Source: Pseudorhizobium tarimense | GTDB taxonomy: Bacteria > Pseudomonadota > Alphaproteobacteria > Rhizobiales > Rhizobiaceae | NCBI RefSeq assembly: GCF_022968135.1 | Contig: NZ_JALJRA010000010.1 | Span: forward strand, 1 to 64,000 | Reading direction: 5' to 3' | DNA length: 64,000 nucleotides | Shown here: piece after piece, positions 1 to 9,501 of the stretch | How the letters are laid out: each line of letters opens with the position of its first letter | Numbering within the stretch: position 1 is the stretch's first letter | Program-made: the position numbers and the translations under genes | The notes under the pieces: model-generated | The model's database searches: none | Told to the model about the DNA's origin: nothing | The model's input: the letters and a program-made list of their open reading frames with translations, nothing else

Positions 1-221
1 CGTCGCCAGCAGCGCCGCCGCCCTCGTTGGTGAGCGGTTTATAGATCCAACACACAAAACAAGTCAACACGGTTTTTTAAAAAACTGTCATTTTTCTCCA
101 ATGCCCCGCAGCGGCCGTGCTTCGCCCGTCGATCAGCCCTCCCTCGCCCCGAGGAAAAGCCGCTTTGAGCGGCGGCGGGCGGTTGATAGTGTGCCGCCCG
201 ATCTGACGACTGGAGCAGGAC
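1..221. other. Window-edge non-coding stretch
   Basis: No gene is supported here. The first 44 bases could be the tail of an upstream plus-strand gene (one frame closes at a TAG at 42-44), but too little is present to say. Bases 69-88 form an A/T-rich inverted repeat around GTTTTTTAAAAAAC, followed by a short T run at 91-95. It may be a weak terminator of the upstream gene or an operator. The last ten bases carry a GGAGCAGGAC ribosome-binding region for the gene starting at 222. Confidence 0.4.
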
Positions 222-1175
222 ATGCTGGTACTGGACGAAAACCAAACGCGCGCAGCCCTTCCCTGGGAGCCGCTGATTGCGGCAATCGAGACGATGTTTA
301 CGGCCGAGTGCGTGACGCCGGTGCGGCATCACCACGAGGTGGAGGTCCCGGGCGAAGCAGCTGCAACCATGCTTCTGATGCCCGCCTGGGTGCCGGGGGA
401 GCATATGGGGGTCAAGATCCTCAACCTCTTTCCGGACAACCACCGCCGCGCCCTGCCGACGATCATCGGGCGCTACCTGCTGTCTTCTGCGAGAACTGGG
501 GAGATGCTGGCCATGGTGGAAGGCGGTGAGCTCACCGCCCGTCGAACGGCGGCGACCTCGGCGCTTGCGAGCCGCTATCTGTCCCGCCCGGGTGCCGAAC
601 ACATGCTGATGGTCGGCGCCGGCCGGTTGGCGCTCAATCTGATGCAGGCGCATGCCTGCGTGCGGCCGCTGAAGCGCTTCACTGTCTGGGCCCGCAATGC
701 GGACAAGGCGCAGGCCTGTGCGGCGGAGGCGCGTGCGGCGAGGCTGAGCGCCGTGGCGACCGCCGATCTCGCCGCGGCGGCCGGTGATGCCGACATCATA
801 TCCTGTGCCACGCTTTCCAGCGAGCCGCTGATTCGCGGCACTCGGTTGAAGCCTGGCACCCATCTCGATCTCGTGGGCGCCTTCAAGCCTGATACGCGCG
901 AGAGCGATGACGCCTGCATCGAGCGCTCCTCCGTCTTCGTCGACACCCGCGCCGGTGCGTTAAAGGAAGGCGGTGACATCGTGCAGCCGATCCGAATCGG
1001 GCTCCTGAAGGAGGCGGGCGTATTGGCCGAGCTTGCGGAACTGGTCAGCGGCCAGCCTGCGGGCCGAGCGAACGAGAGCGAGATCACACTGTTCAAGTCC
1101 GTCGGTGCGGCGCTGGAGGATCTTGCCGGCGCGGTGCTGGCCTGCCGCCAGAGCAAGGCCGGAGCGACAGGCTGA
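222..1175 (+). CDS. Ornithine cyclodeaminase / mu-crystallin family protein
   Basis: The 317 aa NAD(P)-binding protein belongs to the ornithine cyclodeaminase/mu-crystallin family, whose members include ornithine cyclodeaminase, alanine dehydrogenase and delta1-pyrroline-2-carboxylate reductase. Family signatures seen are the substrate-side stretch GGELTARRTAATSALASRYL (about residues 100-120), the Rossmann glycine motif MVGAGRLA near residue 130, and the C-terminal KSVGAALEDLAGA helix. Length is normal. The ATG has a good purine-rich ribosome-binding site 5-10 bases upstream. hrpB starts 17 bases after the stop, so the two are probably co-transcribed although their functions are unrelated. 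The exact substrate cannot be read from sequence; a pyrroline carboxylate/proline-type reductase is as likely as a true ornithine cyclodeaminase. Confidence 0.85.
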   Translation: MLVLDENQTRAALPWEPLIAAIETMFTAECVTPVRHHHEVEVPGEAAATMLLMPAWVPGEHMGVKILNLFPDNHRRALPTIIGRYLLSSARTGEMLAMVEGGELTARRTAATSALASRYLSRPGAEHMLMVGAGRLALNLMQAHACVRPLKRFTVWARNADKAQACAAEARAARLSAVATADLAAAAGDADIISCATLSSEPLIRGTRLKPGTHLDLVGAFKPDTRESDDACIERSSVFVDTRAGALKEGGDIVQPIRIGLLKEAGVLAELAELVSGQPAGRANESEITLFKSVGAALEDLAGAVLACRQSKAGATG

Positions 1176-1191
1176 GCCCGGAAGCCGTTCG

Positions 1192-3654
1192 TTGAAAATT
1201 CCCGTCTTGCCGGAGCTCCCCGTCTCCGCCGCCTTGCCGGAGATTTCCGCAGCGTTGTGCAACGGCACCCGTGCCGTTCTTTCCGCGCCTCCCGGTGCCG
1301 GCAAGACAACGCTCGTGCCACTCTCGCTTCTCCGCGAACCCTGGTGCAGCGGTAAGATCATCCTGCTCGAGCCGCGGCGGCTCGCGGCGAGAGCCGCGGC
1401 ACGCCGAATGGCGGCGCTGCTCAGAGAGGCCGTCGGAGAAACGGTCGGGTACCGGATGCGGCTCGACAGCCGCATCTCGACGCGCACGCGGATCGAAGTC
1501 GTCACGGAGGGCGTCTTTGCCCGCATGGTGCTGGACGAGCCGGAGCTTGCGGGCGTGTCGGCGGTGCTGTTCGACGAATTCCACGAGCGCTCGCTCGACG
1601 CGGATTTCAGCCTGACGCTGGCGCTTGACGTGCAGGACGGGCTTCGGGATGATCTGAGGATCATGGTGATGTCGGCAACGCTCGACGTGGAGCGGGTTGC
1701 GACGCTCCTCGACCATCCGCCCGTGATCGTCAGCGAGGGACGAAGCTTTCCCGTCGACATCCGCCACCGGGACCGCCCGGCGGGGGAGCGGATCGAGGAC
1801 AGCGTCGCGCAGGCCGTTATCGCCGCCCATGCTGCCGAAACGGGTTCGATTCTCGCCTTCCTGCCAGGACAGGGGGAGATCCTGCGCACGGCGGAGCGGC
1901 TGGCAGGCCGATTCGGCTCCGACACCGTCGTCGTGCCGCTCTACGGGAATCTCGGCCAGGCCGAGCAGGACCTGGCGATCCGCCCAAGCCTGGCCGGACA
2001 GCGCAAGATCGTGCTCTCGACCTCCATCGCCGAGACCTCGATCACCATCGACGGCGTGCGAATCGTGATCGACAGCGGGCTGCAGCGGCTGCCGGTATTC
2101 GAGCCGGCGACGGGTACGACGCGGCTGGAAACCGTCCGGGTTTCGCGCGCCTCCGCCGACCAGCGCGCCGGCCGCGCGGGTCGCACCGAGCCAGGTACGG
2201 CCATCCGGCTCTGGCACCCCGGCCAGACCGCTGCCCTTGCCGCCTTCACACCGCCGCAGATCCTGGCGACCGATCTTTCGCAGCTCGCCCTTGATCTTGC
2301 CCACTGGGGGGTCAAGGATCCGGCGAGCCTTCGTTTTCTCGATCCGCCGCCGGCACCAGCCCTTGCCGAGGCGCGCAGCCTGTTGATTGCGCTCGGGGCG
2401 CTCGACGAGAATTTCGCACTGGTGGACAAAGGCCGCCTGATGCGCCGGCTTTCGCTGCCGCCGCGGCTTGCGGCCATGGCGGTCGCGGCAGCGGAGGATG
2501 GTGCCGGTCGTGTTGCCTGCCAACTGGCGGTGCTCCTGACGGAGCAGGGCCTCGGAGGAGACGGGGTCGATCTGGACGATCGGTTGCGCCGGTTCCGTCA
2601 TGAGCGCGGAAGCCGGGCAGAGGCGGCTCGCGCGCTTGCCGATAGGATCGCGCAGAGCCTGCCGAAACCACTCGCCGGACAGGGCGAGACGACGGCGGGG
2701 CGCCTGCTGCTCCATGCCTTCCCCGACCGGGTCGCGCTCCAGCGGGGTGGCCGGGGCCGGTTCCTCATGGCGAACGGCCGCGGCGCTGAACTGCCGGAAA
2801 CGGAGCGGCTGGCCGCTTCGCGCATGCTGGTGATCGCCGATCTGACCGGTCGTGCTGCTCAGGCGCGCATTCTCGCCGCAGCCGAGGTGAGCCGGATGGA
2901 GGTGGAGGAGGCGCTTCCTGACGCAATCGCTCAGGCAGAGGAGTGCGTCTTCGACCGGAGCAGCCGCCAGGTCCGGGCGCGCAAGGTCGTGCGGCTCGGG
3001 GCTATCGTGCTGGACGAGTCGCCTCTGCCCAAGCCGCGTGGAGAACAGGCGGCGCGTGCGCTGGCGCAAGGGTTGCGGGAGCTGGGACTGGACGCGCTGC
3101 CCTTCTCCAAGGAGGCCCTGCACCTGCGCCAGCGGATCGGCTTCCTGCATCGCACGATGGGCGACCCATGGCCGGAGATGACCGACGAGGCGCTACTGGA
3201 TCGGCTGGACGAGTGGTTCGTGCCGTTTCAGGGTGACGCCACGCGCCTCGACGGCATCTCGGCAGGCAGTCTCTCCGAAGGCCTTCGTTCGCTGGTGCCG
3301 CATGCGCTGCTGCGCGATCTCGACCGCCTGGCGCCGACCCATTTCGAAGCGCCGACCGGGCAGCGGCATCCGATCCGCTGGGACGGCGAGGAGCCGGTGC
3401 TGGCGATCCGTGTGCAGGAGCTTTTCGGACTGAAGACACATCCTTCGGTCGCCGGCGGGCGGCTGCCCCTGGTTCTGGAGCTGACGTCTCCGGCGCACCG
3501 TCCGATCCAGACGACACGGGACCTGCCGGGTTTCTGGGCCGGCTCCTGGAAGGATGTGCGCGCCGAGATGCGCGGGCGTTATCCGAAGCATCCGTGGCCG
3601 GACAATCCGGCTGACGCCGCGCCGACCACCCGTGCCAAACCGCGCGGGACGTGA
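1192..3654 (+). CDS. hrpB: ATP-dependent helicase HrpB
   Basis: This is a DEAH-box superfamily 2 helicase of the HrpB family, about 820 aa, the usual family length. Seen in order: Walker A SAPPGAGKTTL near residue 32, the DEAH-type motif II written DEFHE near residue 126, motif III MSATLD, the helicase C domain with STSIAETSITIDGV and QRAGRAGR, then the HA2/HrpB C-terminal domains ending in ...PKHPWPDNPADA. I chose the TTG at 1192 because the homologous N-terminus (KIPVLPELPV) begins there and the open frame upstream only overlaps the preceding gene. Its role in bacteria is poorly defined; RNA remodelling is assumed from the family. Confidence 0.93.
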   Translation: MKIPVLPELPVSAALPEISAALCNGTRAVLSAPPGAGKTTLVPLSLLREPWCSGKIILLEPRRLAARAAARRMAALLREAVGETVGYRMRLDSRISTRTRIEVVTEGVFARMVLDEPELAGVSAVLFDEFHERSLDADFSLTLALDVQDGLRDDLRIMVMSATLDVERVATLLDHPPVIVSEGRSFPVDIRHRDRPAGERIEDSVAQAVIAAHAAETGSILAFLPGQGEILRTAERLAGRFGSDTVVVPLYGNLGQAEQDLAIRPSLAGQRKIVLSTSIAETSITIDGVRIVIDSGLQRLPVFEPATGTTRLETVRVSRASADQRAGRAGRTEPGTAIRLWHPGQTAALAAFTPPQILATDLSQLALDLAHWGVKDPASLRFLDPPPAPALAEARSLLIALGALDENFALVDKGRLMRRLSLPPRLAAMAVAAAEDGAGRVACQLAVLLTEQGLGGDGVDLDDRLRRFRHERGSRAEAARALADRIAQSLPKPLAGQGETTAGRLLLHAFPDRVALQRGGRGRFLMANGRGAELPETERLAASRMLVIADLTGRAAQARILAAAEVSRMEVEEALPDAIAQAEECVFDRSSRQVRARKVVRLGAIVLDESPLPKPRGEQAARALAQGLRELGLDALPFSKEALHLRQRIGFLHRTMGDPWPEMTDEALLDRLDEWFVPFQGDATRLDGISAGSLSEGLRSLVPHALLRDLDRLAPTHFEAPTGQRHPIRWDGEEPVLAIRVQELFGLKTHPSVAGGRLPLVLELTSPAHRPIQTTRDLPGFWAGSWKDVRAEMRGRYPKHPWPDNPADAAPTTRAKPRGT

Positions 3655-3690
3655 CAGAATGCCGCCTCGGGGACGCAAGCGAGGCGCTGT

Positions 3691-5046
3691 ATGGACCAGG
3701 TGATGAGCCAGAAAGAGACCGGCGCAAGCCGCCCAAGCGAAGACGGTGACGCATCCTCCGTGCGGCATGCACAGTTCGGCCCGCCGAGCCGGCGCTTCCG
3801 GCTGCAGACGCTGGTGCGGCTGCGCTGGCTTGCGGTTGCCGGACAGACACTGACCGTCCTTGCCGTCGCCTTCCTTCTCCAATTCCCGCTGCCGCTGCTG
3901 CAGGCCGGCGTGCTGATCGCGGCACTTGCCGTTGCCAACATCATGCTGTCACTCTGGTTTCCGCCGACGCAGCGGCTGGGGCCCAAGGCAGCGCTGGCGC
4001 TTCTAAGCTTCGACCTGTTGCAGATGGCGGCGCTGCTGTTCATTACCGGCGGCCTTGCAAACCCGTTCGCGCCGCTGATCTGCGTGCCGGTGATCATCTC
4101 CTTTGCGTCACAGCCGCTGCGCCACTCGATCGTGCTCATCCTCCTGGCGCTGGTTTGCACCACGGCGCTCGCCTTTTCGCCCTATCCGCTTCCATGGTAT
4201 CCGGAGGAAACACTGAGACTGCAGCCGGTAATGCAGCTCGGAATCTGGTTCGCCATCGCCTCGATGATGAGCTTTGCGGCCTTCTACGCCTATCAGGTTT
4301 CCAACGAGGCGACGCTGCTGGCCGATGCGCTGGCGGCAACGGAACTGGTGCTGGAGCGCGAAAAGCATCTTTCGCAGCTTGACGGTCTGGCGGCTGCGGC
4401 CGCCCACGAGCTCGGGACGCCGCTTGCCACGATCAGCGTCGTCGCCAAGGAGATGGAGCGGGAGTTCGGCGAGGACGAGCGCCTGCGCGAGGATGTCCAG
4501 CTCTTGCGCAGCCAGAGCGAACGCTGCCGGGACATCCTCAAGCGCCTGACGTCGCTTTCGGCGGCAAGCGAAGAGCACATGCGCCGGCTTCCCCTTTCTT
4601 CCATGGTCGAGGAGGTTGTGGCACCACATCGCCAGTTCGGCATCGAAATCGACCTCGTGCAGAACGGTGACCGCGCCAGTGAACCCGTCTGCACCCGTAA
4701 CGCCGGCATTCTTTACGGGCTTGGAAATCTCGTCGAGAATGCTGTCGATTATGCGAAGAGCCGGGTCACGGTCACGACCGAGCACAGCCCGGAGCGGGTC
4801 GTCGTCGTCGTCGAGGATGATGGCGCCGGATATTCGGCAGATATTCTTTCGCGCATCGGCGAACCCTATATGACGAGGAGAGCCAAAGAGATGGAACGCG
4901 CAGGCGGCCTTGGCCTCGGCCTGTTCATCGCCAAGACGCTTCTGGAGCGGTCGGGCGCCAGGCTGCGCTTCGAGAACCGGTCCGGTGCCGCGGCAGGTGC
5001 GCGTATCCGCATTGAATGGCCTCGGGCAATGCTCGAGGATGGATAG
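3691..5046 (+). CDS. actS: Redox-responsive sensor histidine kinase ActS (RegB/PrrB family)
   Basis: The 451 aa membrane histidine kinase is of the RegB/PrrB/ActS type. The first 200 residues hold about six hydrophobic segments and the family quinone-site motif GGLANPF. The H-box is AAAAHELGTPLATI with phospho-acceptor His239. A cysteine at residue 279, in LRSQSERCRDIL, sits in the redox-box position described for RegB. The HATPase_c domain follows, with N-box NLVENAVDYA and G boxes DDGAGY and GGLGLGLFIAK. actR follows 75 bases later, giving the expected kinase/regulator pair that controls pH tolerance, carbon fixation, nitrogen and redox genes in rhizobia. Start is the first ATG; another in-frame ATG at 3703 is possible. 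Confidence 0.93.
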   Translation: MDQVMSQKETGASRPSEDGDASSVRHAQFGPPSRRFRLQTLVRLRWLAVAGQTLTVLAVAFLLQFPLPLLQAGVLIAALAVANIMLSLWFPPTQRLGPKAALALLSFDLLQMAALLFITGGLANPFAPLICVPVIISFASQPLRHSIVLILLALVCTTALAFSPYPLPWYPEETLRLQPVMQLGIWFAIASMMSFAAFYAYQVSNEATLLADALAATELVLEREKHLSQLDGLAAAAAHELGTPLATISVVAKEMEREFGEDERLREDVQLLRSQSERCRDILKRLTSLSAASEEHMRRLPLSSMVEEVVAPHRQFGIEIDLVQNGDRASEPVCTRNAGILYGLGNLVENAVDYAKSRVTVTTEHSPERVVVVVEDDGAGYSADILSRIGEPYMTRRAKEMERAGGLGLGLFIAKTLLERSGARLRFENRSGAAAGARIRIEWPRAMLEDG

Positions 5047-5121
5047 CCGGCGCCACATGGTCCGCAGAGGGCTTGCCACCGTAGACCTCTGCAAAACCCG
5101 TGACGCTTCTGGAGAAGAGAC

Positions 5122-5697
5122 ATGGAAAACATGATGACTGCGGCCGATACCAGCGCCGACAACATGATCGGATCCGACCCGACCCTTCTGATCGTCGATG
5201 ACGACGGCCCATTCCTGCGTCGGCTGGCGCGGGCCATGGAAGGACGCGGCTTTACGGTCGACGTCGCCGAATCGGTTGCCGAAGGTATCGCCAAGTCGAA
5301 GGCCAATCCGCCGAAATACGCGGTGGTAGACCTGCGTCTCGGCGACGGCAGCGGGCTCGACGTGATCGAGGCGATCCGACAGTTGCGCCAGGACACGAAG
5401 GCGATCGTGCTGACCGGCTACGGGAATATTGCAACCGCAGTGACGGCGGTGAAGCTGGGCGCGCTTGATTATCTTTCCAAGCCTGCCGATGCCGACGATA
5501 TCTTCCACGCGCTGACGCAGCGGCCTGGGGAAAAGGCGGACGTCCCCGAAAACCCGATGTCTGCGGACCGCGTGCGTTGGGAGCACATCCAGCGCGTCTA
5601 CGAGATGTGCGAACGCAATGTCTCGGAGACGGCGCGGCGGCTCAACATGCATCGCAGGACGCTGCAGCGGATTCTGGCCAAGCGGGCGCCGAAATAA
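5122..5697 (+). CDS. actR: Response regulator ActR (RegA/PrrA family)
   Basis: The 191 aa protein has an N-terminal receiver domain (LLIVDDDGPF acidic pocket; phospho-acceptor Asp70 in VVDLRLGDGSG; switch Thr in VLTGYGN; Lys in YLSKPADADD). The C-terminal Fis-type helix-turn-helix is NVSETARRLNMHRRTLQRIL. This layout and the near-invariant HTH are diagnostic of RegA/PrrA/ActR. It is phosphorylated by ActS, encoded just upstream, and acts as a DNA-binding regulator in the cytoplasm. A good GGAGAAGAGA ribosome-binding site precedes the ATG. It converges with mmcB, the stops being only a few bases apart. Confidence 0.95.
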   Translation: MENMMTAADTSADNMIGSDPTLLIVDDDGPFLRRLARAMEGRGFTVDVAESVAEGIAKSKANPPKYAVVDLRLGDGSGLDVIEAIRQLRQDTKAIVLTGYGNIATAVTAVKLGALDYLSKPADADDIFHALTQRPGEKADVPENPMSADRVRWEHIQRVYEMCERNVSETARRLNMHRRTLQRILAKRAPK

Positions 5698-5703
5698 CCG
5701 CTC

Positions 5704-6190
5704 TTAAATTTCGTCGAAGCTCTTGCCTGTGGCCCATTGCGCCATGGTCAGCCGTTGCGCCGATGCCCGGGCAAAATTGAGCATTACTGATTTTCGGGTC
5801 GGGGCCGCCAGCCGGTGCTCCGGCGCATCGCGCATGACGTGGGCGCCGTAGCCGTCCGAAAGAAGCAGGCCGCACTCTTCCGAAGATATCGAGCGGTACG
5901 TCCTTATGGGTTGCGAAGAAAAGCCTGTCGCAATAGCCGCGATAATCTGGCCACTTTCGGTCCACGCGGAAGTCCTCGATCGAGGTCTTGATCTCGATGA
6001 TCCAGATCTCGCCCTTCTCGGAGACGGTAATGAGATCGGCACGGCGGCCGTTGGCCAGCACGAGCTCCGGCAGCGTCGCGTGGCGCATCTCGTGGAGAAG
6101 GATCTGCAGGCCGCGGCGCACCATCATTGCCCGCGCGGACTGGCGGCCGTCGATCAGGGGGTTGCTGTTGGCGATGCTGAGGATGGCCAT
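5704..6190 (-). pseudogene. mmcB: mmcB-type DNA repair protein, frameshifted
   Basis: The minus strand encodes a MmcB-family (DUF, PD-(D/E)XK-like) protein split between two frames. The first part, from the ATG at 6190, reads through the nuclease-like core (RADLITVSEKGEIWIIEIKTS... DYRGYCDRLFFATHKDVPLDIF). It then leaves the family frame at about 5878-5883. The remaining conserved part (EECGLLLSDGYGAHVMRDAPEHR... ending MAQWATGKSFDEI) continues in another frame and stops at 5704. A one-base insertion or two-base deletion around 5880 explains this. Read without repair, the frame runs on to 5642 with unrelated residues. In Caulobacter MmcB takes part in mutagenesis after DNA damage alongside ImuB/DnaE2. 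Whether the lesion is real or a sequencing error cannot be decided here. Confidence 0.8.
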
Positions 6191-6369
6191 GCTTTAAGAG
6201 GTTCGTCCACGATTGGATGTTGCAAAAAAGGCAGTGCCGCAGTCATTCGTGCGGTGGCTGCACCATCCGGCGGTTCAGCGACTTGCCAATGACGTTCTAA
6301 TCAAAAATAACGCGGTCATAAAGGCGGGAGCACCGCCTGCGTCGCTTTATCTATTTTCACGAGATTTCC

Positions 6370-7029
6370 ATGCGCATCCGCACAAGCATGCTCGCCTTCG
6401 GCCTTCTGGCATCCGCCCTGGCCGGATGCTCCACCACGTCCGGGACCTCGGAAGTGGCCCGCGTCGAGACGACGAAGATCTTCACCGACTCTTATGGTCC
6501 TGTCACCGATGCCGGCTATGCGCTTCCGGCTATCCCGATCAGCCGGCTGGACAAGAAGTTCCACCGGCAGATTGTCGACTATGCGACCGAGGAAAAGCCC
6601 GGCACGATCGTCGTCAACACCCGCGAGCGCTTCCTCTATTACATCCTGCCGAACGGCAAGGCCGTGCGTTACGGGATCGGCGTCGGCAAGCAGGGATTCT
6701 CCTGGTCGGGCGAGGCCTACATCGCCTGGAAGCAGGCCTGGCCAACCTGGCATCCGCCAAAGGAAATGGCGGAGCGGAAGCCTGACGTTGCGCGCTATGT
6801 CGAGGGCGGCATGGGGCCGGGGCTGAGCAATCCCCTCGGTGCACGCGCCATGTACCTCTTCAACGAGAAGGGTCAGGACACGCTGTTTCGCTTGCATGGC
6901 ACGCCCGAATGGGCGTCCATCGGCACTGCAGCATCCTCGGGCTGCATCCGCCTGATGAACCAGGATGTGATCGACCTCTACAGCCGCGTCCGGCCGGGCC
7001 GCAGCGCCAAGGTTGTCGTCGTTCAGTAG
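6370..7029 (+). CDS. Lipoprotein L,D-transpeptidase (YkuD/ErfK domain)
   Basis: The 219 aa protein has a type II signal peptide with lipobox LAGC, so Cys20 is the predicted lipidated residue. The YkuD catalytic domain spans about residues 85-219, with the signature HGTPEWASIGTAASSGCIRL and nucleophile Cys192. Such enzymes form 3-3 peptidoglycan cross-links or anchor proteins to the wall; in Rhizobiales L,D-transpeptidation is a major cross-linking mode. The gene stands alone behind a 180-base upstream gap and converges on glcB, with which it shares an unusual double-hairpin 3' region. I cannot tell which of the many rhizobial paralogues this is. Confidence 0.9.
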   Translation: MRIRTSMLAFGLLASALAGCSTTSGTSEVARVETTKIFTDSYGPVTDAGYALPAIPISRLDKKFHRQIVDYATEEKPGTIVVNTRERFLYYILPNGKAVRYGIGVGKQGFSWSGEAYIAWKQAWPTWHPPKEMAERKPDVARYVEGGMGPGLSNPLGARAMYLFNEKGQDTLFRLHGTPEWASIGTAASSGCIRLMNQDVIDLYSRVRPGRSAKVVVVQ

Positions 7030-7048
7030 GGTCTCAGGACATTCGAAA

Positions 7049-7074
7049 AAGGCCGCTGGAACACCAGCGGCCTT
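7049..7074 (-). terminator. Intrinsic terminator hairpin (glcB side), copy 1
   Basis: A perfect 11 bp stem, AAGGCCGCTGG / CCAGCGGCCTT, has a 4-base AACA loop. On the minus strand it is followed by CTTTTTCG, so it suits transcripts coming from glcB. It is 160 bases beyond the glcB stop. On the plus strand no T run follows. Confidence 0.75.
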
Positions 7075-7205
7075 CAGCTTGATGACAAACCCCCGCCCCA
7101 CCTTCTCAAGGACCAAGATTCACGGAACGTCTCTGAATCGAAAAGAGAACGGATCGGAGTCGAAGTAGCGCCAGCAAAGGCAAAGAGGACTTTGTCAGCA
7201 GTCTG

Positions 7206-7240
7206 AAGGCCGCTGGAACACCAGCGGCCTTTCTTCTTTC
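7206..7240 (+). terminator. Intrinsic terminator hairpin (L,D-transpeptidase side), copy 2
   Basis: The same 26-base hairpin as at 7049-7074 (same stem and loop) recurs here, but this time followed on the plus strand by the pyrimidine/T-rich TCTTCTTTC. It suits transcripts from the L,D-transpeptidase gene, whose stop lies about 180 bases upstream. It abuts the glcB stop codon. Confidence 0.75.
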
Positions 7241-9411
7241 TACCGCGCCTGCTGCGCCTTCAGTTCCAGACGCCGCCGATGCAGGACCGGCTCCGTATAG
7301 CCGTTCGGCTGCTCCCTGCCCTTCAGCACGAGATCGAGCGCCGCCTGGAAGGCGATCGACCGGTCGAAGTCCGGCGCCATCGGATGGTAGAGAGGATCTC
7401 CGGCGTTCTGGCCGTCGACGATTGCTGCCATCCGCTTCATCGTCTCGACGACCTGATCTTTGCTGACCAAGTTGTGGTGCAGCCAGTTCGCCATGTGCTG
7501 CGCTGAGATCCGGAGCGTCGCCCGGTCCTCCATCAGGCCGACATTGTTGATGTCGGGCACCTTCGAGCAGCCGACGCCCTGGTCGATCCAGCGGACCACG
7601 TAACCGAGAATGCCCTGCGCGTTGTTGTCCAGCTCCCGCTGGATTTCCTCTTCCGTCCAGTTCGGCCGCTGTGCGACGGGGACGGACAGGATGTCGGCGA
7701 GCTTGGCGCGCTGCCGGCTCTTCAGGCCCGCCTGCACCTCGGCGACATTCACCCGATGATAGTGCGTCGCATGGAGCGTAGCCGCCGTCGGCGACGGAAC
7801 CCAGGCGGTGTTGGCGCCCGCCTTCGGGTGGCCGATCTTCTGTTCCAGCATCGCGGCCATCAGGTCGGGCATCGCCCACATGCCCTTGCCGATCTGGGCA
7901 TGGCCGGACAATCCGCATTCGAGGCCGATATCGACGTTCCAGTTTTCGTAGGCCGAGATCCAGGCGGCCTGCTTCATGTCGCCCTTGCGGATCATCGGCC
8001 CGGCTTCCATCGAGGTGTGGATCTCGTCGCCAGTGCGATCAAGGAAGCCGGTGTTGATGAAGACGACGCGTTCACGGGCGGCGCGGATGCATTCCTTGAG
8101 GTTGACGGTGGTGCGACGCTCCTCGTCCATGATGCCCATCTTCATGCTGTTGGTCGGCATGCCGAGGGCTTCTTCCACTCGTGCGAAAATTTCGCAGGCG
8201 AAGGCCACTTCTTCCGGACCGTGCATCTTCGGTTTTACGACATACATGGAGCCGGTGCGCGAATTCATGCGGCGCCCGTTTGGGCCAATGTCATGGAGGG
8301 CGATGAGGGCGGTGACCATGGCATCCATGATGCCTTCTGGCACTTCCCGGCCCTCCTGGTCCAGAACCGCCGGGTTGGTCATCAGGTGCCCCACGTTGCG
8401 CACCAGCATCAATGACCGACCTTTCAAGCTCGCGGCCTTGCCGTAAGGCGCCACGTAATCAAGATCGGGCTCCAGCTTCCGAACGAAGGTCTTGCCGGCC
8501 TTCGTCACCTCCTCCCGGAGGTCGCCTTTCATCAGGCCGAGCCAGTTGCGGTAGACGAGCACCTTGTCCTCGGCATCGACGGCGGCAACGGAATCCTCGC
8601 AGTCCATGATCGTGGTGATTGCCGACTCCAGCCTCACGTCCGAAATCTTTGCCGGGTCGCTGCCGCCTATCGGCGTGGAGGCGTCGATCTCGACGGCGAT
8701 GTGCAGCCCGTTGCGCTCGAGGATCAGGCTCGTCGGCTCCGAGGCCTCGCCGCGGTAGCCGGTAAACTGTGACGGATCTGCCAACTCGACCGTGCGGCTT
8801 TCCGGGCCGGCTGCCGCGAGGGACCCGGCGCTGACAACGAAGGACGTCACGTCGCTCCAGCTGGCGCCGGACAAGGGCACGGATTGATCGAGAAAATCCC
8901 TGACCCAGGCGATGACCTTCGCTCCACGAGCAGGATTGTAGACCTTGCCCTTCTCGGCGCCTCCCTCCTCAGGGATCGCATCGGTGCCGTACAGGGCATC
9001 GTAGAGGGAGCCCCAGCGAGCATTGGCGGCATTCAGCGCATAACGGGCGTTCATTACGGGCACGACAAGCTGCGGGCCAGCGATGACTGCAATCTCGGGA
9101 TCCACGTTCTCCGTAGAGACCTGGAAGTCCGGACCGTCCGGAAGCAGGTAGTCAATCTCGCGCAGGAAGTTTTCGTAGGCGTTCAGATCGACGGGTGCGC
9201 CGTTGCGGCGGTACCAGGCGTCGAGCTTCTCCTGCATCTCGTCGCGCTTGGCAAGCAGCGCCCGGTTCTTCGGCGCCAGATCATGAACGATCTCAGCAAA
9301 CTGCGAGAAGAAGCGCTCGGCATCCACTCCCGTCCCCGGGATCGCATTCTGCACGAGAAAATCGTGCAGCGCCTCATCGATTGCGAGGCCATTCTTGTCG
9401 ATGCGTGCCAT
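7240..9411 (-). CDS. glcB: Malate synthase G
   Basis: At 723 aa this is the full length of the G isoform. It condenses glyoxylate with acetyl-CoA to malate in the glyoxylate shunt and glycolate utilisation. Diagnostic stretches include [76 protein letters not shown] and [24 protein letters not shown] residues near the middle. The C-terminal region carries [11 protein letters not shown]. It is a single gene, with a GGAGG-rich leader just before the ATG. No other glyoxylate-cycle gene is adjacent. Confidence 0.97.
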   Translation of the reverse strand: MARIDKNGLAIDEALHDFLVQNAIPGTGVDAERFFSQFAEIVHDLAPKNRALLAKRDEMQEKLDAWYRRNGAPVDLNAYENFLREIDYLLPDGPDFQVSTENVDPEIAVIAGPQLVVPVMNARYALNAANARWGSLYDALYGTDAIPEEGGAEKGKVYNPARGAKVIAWVRDFLDQSVPLSGASWSDVTSFVVSAGSLAAAGPESRTVELADPSQFTGYRGEASEPTSLILERNGLHIAVEIDASTPIGGSDPAKISDVRLESAITTIMDCEDSVAAVDAEDKVLVYRNWLGLMKGDLREEVTKAGKTFVRKLEPDLDYVAPYGKAASLKGRSLMLVRNVGHLMTNPAVLDQEGREVPEGIMDAMVTALIALHDIGPNGRRMNSRTGSMYVVKPKMHGPEEVAFACEIFARVEEALGMPTNSMKMGIMDEERRTTVNLKECIRAARERVVFINTGFLDRTGDEIHTSMEAGPMIRKGDMKQAAWISAYENWNVDIGLECGLSGHAQIGKGMWAMPDLMAAMLEQKIGHPKAGANTAWVPSPTAATLHATHYHRVNVAEVQAGLKSRQRAKLADILSVPVAQRPNWTEEEIQRELDNNAQGILGYVVRWIDQGVGCSKVPDINNVGLMEDRATLRISAQHMANWLHHNLVSKDQVVETMKRMAAIVDGQNAGDPLYHPMAPDFDRSIAFQAALDLVLKGREQPNGYTEPVLHRRRLELKAQQAR

Positions 9412-9501
9412 GGGCGTCCTCCTCCGTTGTTGATTATGGTTGCTGCCAATTTGCGCGGGGAGGCATCGCTGTCAATGCGCCAAAGGACTGAAACGGTTCT
9501 G

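Noticed and set aside
1093..3150. 685-codon minus-strand frame opposite hrpB
   Set aside because: Its residues are Arg/Gly/Pro-rich with no domain, and hrpB on the other strand is certain.
4108..5652. 514-codon minus-strand frame opposite actS and actR
   Set aside because: Antisense shadow typical of high-GC DNA; both plus-strand genes are well-supported.
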